From Bacteroidales bacterium UBA4459 (lineage in GTDB: Bacteria > Bacteroidota > Bacteroidia > Bacteroidales > F082), in contig DGOT01000118.1 in NCBI GenBank assembly GCA_002389465.1, forward strand, positions 1-5,275: DNA of 5,275 nt. Reading direction: 5' to 3'. The notes beneath the pieces are model-generated. The model saw only the letters and a list, made by a program, of their open reading frames with translations. It did no database searches and was not told the origin of the DNA. The position numbers and the translations under genes were made by a program. Within the stretch, counting starts at the first letter, position 1; the number at the start of each line of letters is the position of its first letter. Shown here one piece after another: positions 1-5,275 of the stretch.

Positions 1-209
1 TGGAACCGCTTTATCAGGTTATCCATATAAGATCTTTTTTCAATCCGGGTTTCTCCTTCAATAATATCAATAACGCTTTCTTCCGACAATGTATTATCCA
101 CCCACATCAAATAGATACATGCTTTCTGTTTATTTGCAAACATAACCGCATATTCCAAGGCATGTTCTGCATTTTTCGAAAAGTCAATAGCAACCAATAT
201 TGTTTTCAT
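1..209 (-). CDS. Universal stress protein (UspA family), N-terminal part
   Basis: Reading the minus strand from the ATG at 209-207 gives 69 codons without a stop before the left edge, so the gene is partial and its C-terminal half is missing. The product begins MKTILVAIDFSKNAEHALEY, the typical first strand and helix of the UspA fold. The conserved Asp after strand 1 (D9) contacts the adenine nucleotide in ATP-binding members. The next strand reads ACIYLMWVD, where most UspA proteins have a hydrophobic strand ending in V or H. The Gly-rich phosphate-binding motif (G-2x-G-9x-G-S/T) would lie in the missing part, so ATP binding cannot be judged. Family members are small cytoplasmic proteins induced by starvation or stress, and many are dimeric. 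No Shine-Dalgarno sequence precedes the start. The gene is divergent from ruvB and shares its upstream region. The family call is fairly secure; the specific role is unknown. Confidence 0.85.
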   Translation of the reverse strand, partial: MKTILVAIDFSKNAEHALEYAVMFANKQKACIYLMWVDNTLSEESVIDIIEGETRIEKRSYMDNLIKRF

Positions 210-343
210 GGCAGTAATTTTTCATTGATTCAATCATTCAGTCATTACGATCATTGCAGTATATCAATTTGATTATGTAGCTAATTTAATATTTTTTTTT
301 CAAATCTCAAAATAGCATTTTGCTCTTCTCTGTCCAAACGCGG

Positions 344-370
344 TTTGTTTATCACTTATTATTACTTTTG
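344..370 (+). promoter_or_regulatory. Candidate Bacteroidota-type promoter for ruvB
   Basis: TACTTTTG at 363-370 matches the Bacteroidota -7 consensus TAnnTTTG perfectly. A TTTG at 344-347 could serve as the -33 element, but the 15-nt spacer is shorter than the usual 19 or so, so this half is weak. Transcription would start near 375-380 and leave a leader of only about 10-15 nt before the ruvB ATG at 390. No Shine-Dalgarno sequence is present, as is common in this phylum. It is probably the promoter of the ruvB-queG-membrane protein unit, since no comparable box precedes the later two genes. Confidence 0.45.
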
Positions 371-389
371 TTTTCAAATTTACAATTAA

Positions 390-1412
390 ATGAACGAAAA
401 TCTGGACGCTTCGAAAGACCACCTGAGTAAAGTCGAAATCGAGATTGAAAATGTGTTGAGACCAGTCAGTTTTTCGAACTTTTCAGGACAACCAAAAGTG
501 GTGGGTAACCTGAAAATTTTTGTCGAAGCAGCCAAACAACGGGGTGAGGCACTCGACCATGTTCTGTTGCACGGTCCTCCTGGATTAGGCAAAACAACCC
601 TCTCCTATATTATTTCTAACGAGTTGCACGTAAACATCATCACTTCTTCGGGGCCGGTATTGGACAAACCCGGTGATCTTGCAGGCCTGCTGACAAATCT
701 TGAAGAAAATGATGTTTTGTTCATTGATGAAATTCATCGTTTAAGTTCGGTTGTCGAAGAATACCTTTATTCGGCCATGGAAGATTTTAAGATCGATATT
801 ATGATCGAAACAGGCCCGAATGCACGGTCGGTACAGATCAACCTGAATCCTTTCACGCTTATCGGTGCCACTACCCGCTCCGGGTTACTTACTGCTCCAC
901 TCCGTTCGCGCTTCGGCATTACATCGCGTCTTACTTATTATGATACAAAAACTCTCACGGGTATTGTTAAAAGATCATCCGGTATTCTGAAGGTAGCTAT
1001 CAGTGAGAAAGCTGCTCATGAAATTGCAGGCAGAAGCAGGGGCACACCGCGTATAGCGAATCTCTTATTACGTCGCGTCAGGGATTTCGCCCAGATCGAA
1101 GGATCGGGTAATATAGATATTGACATAACACAACATGCCCTGGAAGCATTAAATGTTGACAAATCGGGCCTTGATGAAATGGATAACCGTATTTTGTTAA
1201 CGATCATCGAAAAATTTAAAGGTGGCCCGGTAGGCATCACCACCATTGCTACAGCCGTTGGTGAAGAAGCCGGCACTATTGAAGAAGTATATGAACCGTT
1301 TCTCATCCAGGAGGGTTATCTGATGCGTACGCCAAGAGGCAGAGAAGCAACCGAGCATGCATACCGGCATCTGGGTAAAATAAAGAATCCCGACCAGAGA
1401 AAACTATTTTAA
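390..1412 (+). CDS. ruvB: Holliday junction branch migration DNA helicase RuvB
   Basis: The product is the AAA+ motor of the RuvAB complex. It forms hexameric rings around DNA arms at Holliday junctions bound by RuvA and drives branch migration during recombinational repair in the cytoplasm. The 340 residues match the usual family length. Visible motifs are Walker A GPPGLGKTT (62-70), Walker B VLFIDEIH (109-116), sensor 1 GATTR (159-163), the arginine-finger segment LRSRFG (171-176, R174), and the sensor 2 region GRSRGTPR (214-221). The Bacteroidota-like segment EDFKIDIMIETGPNARS (131-147) covers the beta-hairpin that contacts RuvA. The C-terminal winged helix ends with the DNA-binding RTPRGREAT (313-321). 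The ATG at 390 gives the expected N-terminus and lies just after a candidate promoter. Neither ruvA nor ruvC is adjacent in this window. queG follows 16 nt downstream on the same strand, suggesting co-transcription. Confidence 0.98.
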   Translation: MNENLDASKDHLSKVEIEIENVLRPVSFSNFSGQPKVVGNLKIFVEAAKQRGEALDHVLLHGPPGLGKTTLSYIISNELHVNIITSSGPVLDKPGDLAGLLTNLEENDVLFIDEIHRLSSVVEEYLYSAMEDFKIDIMIETGPNARSVQINLNPFTLIGATTRSGLLTAPLRSRFGITSRLTYYDTKTLTGIVKRSSGILKVAISEKAAHEIAGRSRGTPRIANLLLRRVRDFAQIEGSGNIDIDITQHALEALNVDKSGLDEMDNRILLTIIEKFKGGPVGITTIATAVGEEAGTIEEVYEPFLIQEGYLMRTPRGREATEHAYRHLGKIKNPDQRKLF

Positions 1413-1428
1413 CTTGTTTCATTTTTTC

Positions 1429-2373
1429 ATGAACAAATCCTTACTTACCGGTTTTATTACAGCGGAGGCTCTGAAAAATAACTTCTCAGCCTGTGGTGTT
1501 TCCCGGGCACAATTTTTACCTAAAGACAAACTAAAAATGGAAGCATGGCTGGCAAAAGACATGAATGGCAGCATGCGTTACCTCGAGAAAAACAAAGAAA
1601 AGAGATATAATCCGGCTAAGCTTGTGGAAGGGGCCCGGTCAGTTATTACGGTTTTATACAATTATTTTCCTGACAGGCATTTGCTGGAAAACGACACGTA
1701 CAAAATATCGAAATACGCTTACGGAAAAGATTACCATTATATCGTCAAAGACAAATTAAAATCACTACTCGCAGCCATTGAAGTGAAAACCGGAAAACGT
1801 CAAGCCCGAATCTTTATCGATTCGGCACCCGTTCTTGACCGGGCTTGGGCACGGCAAAGCGGGCTCGGATTTATCGGTAAAAATACCCTGCTCATTCATA
1901 AAAAAATGGGCTCGTATTATTTTATCGGTCACATCATTGTCGATCTGGAACTCGACTACGATAATCCGGAAACAGGTAATTATTGCGGTACGTGTACTTT
2001 ATGCATCGATGCTTGTCCCACAAAGGCTCTTCAGCCCTTTCAGTTGGATGCCCGAAAATGTATATCGTACATCACTATTGAAAATCGTGCTGAAATCCCG
2101 GACGGCTTCAGGGAGAAAATGAACAACTGGATATTTGGTTGCGACATTTGTCAGGACGTTTGCCCGTGGAACCGTTTTTCCACACCACACACAGAACCTC
2201 TTTTCGAGCCTTCTACAGCCCTTTCAAATATGAAAAAGAAAGACTGGGATAAACTGGGGAAATCGCAGTTCGCATCCCTTTTTAAAACCAGTGCAGTTGA
2301 GCGGACCGGTTTTGACGGATTAAAAAGAAATATCGAATTTGTAGCAGAAAGTACTACTTTTAAGGCCGAATAG
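1429..2373 (+). CDS. queG: Epoxyqueuosine reductase QueG, short form
   Basis: QueG is a cytoplasmic cobalamin-dependent iron-sulfur enzyme. It reduces epoxyqueuosine to queuosine at the wobble position (34) of tRNAs with GUN anticodons, the last step of the pathway. From the ATG at 1429 the product has 314 residues. The cobalamin-site region includes FIDSAPVLDRAWARQSGLGF (129-148), followed by IGKNTLLI. Eight cysteines fit two 4Fe-4S clusters: C186, C189, C192 and C196 in CGTCTLCIDACP, C211, then C238, C241 and C245 in GCDICQDVCPW. By family precedent C245 joins the first three and C196 joins C211, C238 and C241. Proteins such as E. coli QueG (about 380 residues) carry extra C-terminal HEAT-like repeats; this one stops about 70 residues after the last cluster cysteine. 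A TTG at 1414 would add five residues, but ATG is the likelier start. The stop codon abuts the next gene's ATG. Confidence 0.95.
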   Translation: MNKSLLTGFITAEALKNNFSACGVSRAQFLPKDKLKMEAWLAKDMNGSMRYLEKNKEKRYNPAKLVEGARSVITVLYNYFPDRHLLENDTYKISKYAYGKDYHYIVKDKLKSLLAAIEVKTGKRQARIFIDSAPVLDRAWARQSGLGFIGKNTLLIHKKMGSYYFIGHIIVDLELDYDNPETGNYCGTCTLCIDACPTKALQPFQLDARKCISYITIENRAEIPDGFREKMNNWIFGCDICQDVCPWNRFSTPHTEPLFEPSTALSNMKKKDWDKLGKSQFASLFKTSAVERTGFDGLKRNIEFVAESTTFKAE

Positions 2374-3957
2374 ATGATGAAGAACATGAAGAAAAAGGCA
2401 GGATTCTGGGTCTCGATTTTTTTCATTTTACTGGCAACCGCGAGTTTATTCCGGTATTTCCATCAAAAAGATGAGGGCCTTTATGCCGACGAGATCATAA
2501 ACCGTACGTCGCAGGAATTCAGAGACGATCTCAAAGCCTTTTTAACTAATGTTGAGGCTATCACCGAAACAGTAAAAAATGACGTCTCTCTTATTGATGT
2601 TGACCTGGTAAGCCAAGACAGTTTATTAACCTATTTTACCGGACTGGTCTCTAAAGATAAGTTGCTCAAAGGAATCGTTCTTCTGGGTAGCAGAAGAAAT
2701 TTTGTACTGGTCCGTCAAAATAATTCTTGGGTAGTAACACATAGCCCGTTAAAAGATACGCTGATCAACTGGAAACGCCTGGATGACAACTTGAAACCGG
2801 TTAGCGAGTGGACCGACCCCTATAATTATTTTATGGAACTGAGTGATCTTAATTCTATAAAAGCTTCTTACCTGAAAGACGGAAGAAGTGTATGGAAAAC
2901 CGCCCGAAGTAAAATTCCCGAATATCGTGATCTGCTGTTTAATGTATTTAAAACTACAAATGCCGACGGCAAGATAAATATTGTTGTCCTCATGTATAAA
3001 GCCGGCGAGTTAGGCAACAGATTTTCCCATGTTTTATCGTTCGAGCAACCGCTGGTCACACTGATTACCTTAAACGATAATGAAATAACACCCATCAGAA
3101 CAAAAGACACAACCCTTATTTCAAAATATGAAAAGCTATCGGAAAATGTAGCCGGTGTTATTGCTACATGGCATGCTCAACATAAAGAGAAGCCGCATTT
3201 GTATCACTTTGAAGAATTCAACAAAACATACTGGTCGCAGATAGATACAATAAACGAATCACTTGGTATCAAGGCCTATACGCTGACAATTGCCCAGGAC
3301 GATCTTTTGAAAACCGCTTCTTCGGTTGAAGAAGCTTACCTGTACGCAAGCATTATGTTTTTGTTGTTTGCCCTATTTGTGTTCCTGGTCACTTTTCGTA
3401 AATATAACCGGCAAACGAAATCAGCCAAAACCCGGCTGGGCAATATGTTAACCGAAGAAATCCTCGAAACAATTAAAAAAGGAGAAACCGAACACGTTGA
3501 ATTCAAATCTTCGCTGCGGTGGGATTACCGTGAAGGGAAAGTGAACAAAGCCCTCGAAAATGTTATCCTGAAAAGTATTTCCGCCTTTTCAAACGCCAAA
3601 GGAGGCAAATTATTCATCGGTGTGAGTGACAACCTGAAAACACTGGGGCTTACATCCGACTTCGACACGCTGAAAAAGCAAAATGTCGATTACTTTGAGC
3701 TCCATTTAAGAAAACTGATCAACAATCAGTTCGGGATCAAATTTTCGAACAACTACCTGCATATGCAGTTCCCGGTCATCGACGATAAAACCATCTGCTT
3801 GATACAGGTACTGGCATCAGACAATCCGTTATACCTAAAGGTGAAAAACAATCAGGGCCATATGGTGGAAAAATTTTATGTGCGGTCGGGGAATGCCTCA
3901 CAGGAAATCACATCACTGCAGGAAATTCATGAATATATCGACTCCCGATTTAAGTAA
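2374..3957 (+). CDS. Two-helix membrane protein: extracytoplasmic sensor-like region plus cytoplasmic AlbA_2 (Schlafen-type) domain
   Basis: I do not recognise a named gene. The 527-residue product starts with a basic stretch (KNMKKK) and a hydrophobic helix at about 11-28. Residues 29-320 are polar and predicted outside the membrane. They open with a long helix and continue into alternating strands with a WTDPYNYF segment (146-153), resembling double-Cache sensor domains; this is inference. A second helix (about 322-341) is followed by the basic FRKYNRQTKSAKTR, so both ends should be cytoplasmic. Residues 366-527 match AlbA_2 (divergent AAA-4): EHVEFKSSLRW (373-383), SAFSNAKGGKLFIGVSDN (403-420), then LTSDFDTL and a terminal FYVRSGNAS strand (501-509). 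E371, E376 and D419 could correspond to Schlafen nuclease carboxylates. No helicase, kinase or winged-helix domain follows. The ATG touches the queG stop, with AAGG (2362-2365) eight nt upstream as a possible ribosome binding site. AlbA_2 call strong; function unknown. Confidence 0.85.
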   Translation: MMKNMKKKAGFWVSIFFILLATASLFRYFHQKDEGLYADEIINRTSQEFRDDLKAFLTNVEAITETVKNDVSLIDVDLVSQDSLLTYFTGLVSKDKLLKGIVLLGSRRNFVLVRQNNSWVVTHSPLKDTLINWKRLDDNLKPVSEWTDPYNYFMELSDLNSIKASYLKDGRSVWKTARSKIPEYRDLLFNVFKTTNADGKINIVVLMYKAGELGNRFSHVLSFEQPLVTLITLNDNEITPIRTKDTTLISKYEKLSENVAGVIATWHAQHKEKPHLYHFEEFNKTYWSQIDTINESLGIKAYTLTIAQDDLLKTASSVEEAYLYASIMFLLFALFVFLVTFRKYNRQTKSAKTRLGNMLTEEILETIKKGETEHVEFKSSLRWDYREGKVNKALENVILKSISAFSNAKGGKLFIGVSDNLKTLGLTSDFDTLKKQNVDYFELHLRKLINNQFGIKFSNNYLHMQFPVIDDKTICLIQVLASDNPLYLKVKNNQGHMVEKFYVRSGNASQEITSLQEIHEYIDSRFK

Positions 3958-4036
3958 TTTCTCCTATGGAGCCCCCCTGGCTTATGCAATAAATTTGAGC
4001 AAGAGAAAGCAGCCTGTCTCATTTAATTTATTCGAT

Positions 4037-4044
4037 TATATTTG
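4037..4044 (+). promoter_or_regulatory. Candidate -7 promoter box for the symporter gene
   Basis: TATATTTG matches the Bacteroidota TAnnTTTG element perfectly and lies 29 nt before the ATG at 4074. The expected -33 position (about 4014-4017) reads CTGT rather than TTTG, so the upstream half is poor. The box sits in the only sizeable gap after the upstream gene cluster, which supports separate transcription of the symporter. The leader between box and ATG is AT-rich and has no Shine-Dalgarno sequence. Confidence 0.45.
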
Positions 4045-4073
4045 TTTTTGCTGAATCCTAAATATATAATCAC

Positions 4074-5275
4074 ATGAACTGGCTGATTTTTTGGGTCGTA
4101 CCTTATTTGATTGTTATCGTAATTTTAGCCTTGCGCCATCTGCGCTCTTCCGACTTTGACCAATACCTGGTAAACAATCGAAACACTAAAACACTGCCTT
4201 TGGTATTCACTACACTGGCAACTTTTGTCGGAGGTGGTACTTCCATCGGACTGATGGCTTTGGGGTACGAGTCAGGTCTGGCTGCTGTTGCCATAGGTGT
4301 TGCCTATGTCATCGGGTTTATTATTATGTCTTTTTTTGCAGGAAAAATACGTACTTACGGCTCCGAACATAATATTTATAGTTTTCCGCATTATCTGAAC
4401 CACAAATTCACTACAAACGAAGAACCGGGATTTTCCCGGATATTCTCGGCCACGGTGAGCGGTGTTAATATTTTTATCTTCTTTTTCATTTTGTCGGCAC
4501 AATTTGTGGCTATGGCTAGTCTTCTTAAATTCTCCTTTGAGCTCGATTATACAACCGCCACCGTTATTTCCGCATTGATCATCATTATTTACACAGCCAT
4601 TGCCGGACTCTCAGGCGTCATTTTTACCGATATGATCCAGTTCATCGCCATCGTCATCATGATCGTGCTTATATTCATTCCCGGCATATTGGAAGATACT
4701 GCTATTTTTGGTCGGTTGAGTGAGTTGCCGGCAGAAATGCTGAACGGAACCCAACTTGGCTGGATATTTCTTATCGGTACGCCGTTGTTTCTTTCGTGGT
4801 CGGTACTGGTGCGCATGGATATCTGGCAGCGGATACTGGCAGCCAACAGCGAAAAGACCGCTAAAAGAGCCAGTATCTGGTCAGGTATTGGCATGTTGCC
4901 GTTTTACATCATTTTCCCGATGGTGGGTATGGCTATCCGATTAGTCCTTAATCATGATTTGGGTGCTGACCAAACCGCTGATGTTGCCTATCTTTTTATC
5001 GACAGACACAGCTCGGGCATGCTTATGGGCTTTGCTGTGGTGGGTCTGCTTTCGGCACTGATGTCATCAGGCGATAGCTTCCTGAATATTATTTCCATAT
5101 CAGCCGTGAAAGATTTTGTGGGCTGGGGTAAAAAGAAAGAAGAAGTCTCTAAAAAGAAGGCCCACCTTATGATACGTATCGCTACGGTCGTTTTTGGTAT
5201 CATTGCTTTATTCATGGCGCTCGTATTCCCGAATATCGTTGACCTGATGGTGGTGGGAATTTCCACTATTACCAT
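4074..5275 (+). CDS. Sodium:solute symporter (SSS family), N-terminal 400 residues
   Basis: Reading from the ATG at 4074 gives 400 codons with no stop before the right edge, so the gene is partial. The product is an inner-membrane transporter that would couple sodium entry to uptake of a small solute; the substrate cannot be told from sequence. An N-terminal hydrophobic helix (MNWLIFWVVPYLIVIVILAL) is followed by FVGGGTSIGLMALGYESGL (51-69), the unwound first core helix typical of the LeuT-like fold. The SSS signature appears as AGLSGVIFTDMIQF (177-190). WQRILAANSEKTAKRAS (251-267) is the conserved loop seen across the family. LLSALMSSGDSFLNIISISA (325-344), followed by VKDF, matches the helix that holds the sodium-site hydroxyl residues, with S331/S332 as the likely pair. 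About ten transmembrane helices are visible; full-length members usually have 13 or so and 450-550 residues. Specific subfamily (proline, sugar, pantothenate, sialate) is undetermined. Confidence 0.93.
   Translation, partial: MNWLIFWVVPYLIVIVILALRHLRSSDFDQYLVNNRNTKTLPLVFTTLATFVGGGTSIGLMALGYESGLAAVAIGVAYVIGFIIMSFFAGKIRTYGSEHNIYSFPHYLNHKFTTNEEPGFSRIFSATVSGVNIFIFFFILSAQFVAMASLLKFSFELDYTTATVISALIIIIYTAIAGLSGVIFTDMIQFIAIVIMIVLIFIPGILEDTAIFGRLSELPAEMLNGTQLGWIFLIGTPLFLSWSVLVRMDIWQRILAANSEKTAKRASIWSGIGMLPFYIIFPMVGMAIRLVLNHDLGADQTADVAYLFIDRHSSGMLMGFAVVGLLSALMSSGDSFLNIISISAVKDFVGWGKKKEEVSKKKAHLMIRIATVVFGIIALFMALVFPNIVDLMVVGISTIT

Noticed and set aside
291..300. Run of nine T residues in the divergent intergenic region, considered as a terminator tail.
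   Set aside because: No stable GC-rich stem precedes it, and both flanking genes point away from the region, so no transcript needs to end there.
1016..1306. Open frame of 96 codons antisense to ruvB.
   Set aside because: It lies wholly within a clearly conserved gene, resembles no known family and has no start context of its own.
1414..1428. TTG start that would extend QueG by five residues.
   Set aside because: It lies one base after the ruvB stop, adds a non-conserved FHFF-type stretch and has no ribosome binding site; the ATG at 1429 is a more usual start and gives a normal N-terminus.
390..3957. Interpretation of the cluster as a phage-defence island because of the AlbA_2 protein.
   Set aside because: The neighbours are core housekeeping genes with no integrase, transposase, toxin-antitoxin or restriction gene nearby, and base composition does not change visibly. 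A defence role is not excluded but has no support in this window.
3961..3971. Small hairpin CTCC-TAT-GGAG just after the AlbA_2 membrane protein gene, as a possible terminator.
   Set aside because: The stem is only 4 bp with a 3-nt loop and is followed by C-rich sequence rather than a T run. No convincing intrinsic terminator is visible in this gap.

Overview
The window looks like a piece of a Bacteroidota chromosome, probably class Bacteroidia. The evidence is indirect. Coding starts lack Shine-Dalgarno sequences and follow AT-rich leaders. Two intergenic regions carry perfect TAnnTTTG boxes, the Bacteroidota -7 promoter element. The protein set (UspA-like protein, RuvB, a short QueG, a sodium/solute symporter) also fits. 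The DNA is moderately AT-rich and tightly packed. I see no mobile element, CRISPR array, rRNA or tRNA gene.

Layout. Positions 1-209 hold the start of a universal stress protein gene on the minus strand, cut by the left edge. A 180-bp divergent intergenic region follows (210-389), with a probable ruvB promoter and small inverted repeats. Three plus-strand genes then run almost without gaps: ruvB (390-1412), queG (1429-2373) and a 527-residue membrane protein (2374-3957). The membrane protein's ATG directly follows the queG stop codon, so the three look like one transcription unit. A 116-bp gap with a second -7 box precedes a sodium:solute symporter gene (4074 to the right edge, incomplete).

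Function. RuvB (Holliday junction motor) and QueG (last step of queuosine synthesis for tRNA) are housekeeping proteins. The third gene is the unusual one. It has an N-terminal membrane anchor, about 290 residues predicted outside the cytoplasmic membrane that may be Cache-like, a second membrane helix, and a cytoplasmic AlbA_2 (Schlafen-type) domain that ends the protein. The AlbA_2 domain keeps acidic residues that may correspond to the catalytic carboxylates of Schlafen nucleases. It reads as a one-protein transmembrane sensor with a possible nucleic-acid-binding or nuclease output. No experimental role can be assigned from the sequence.
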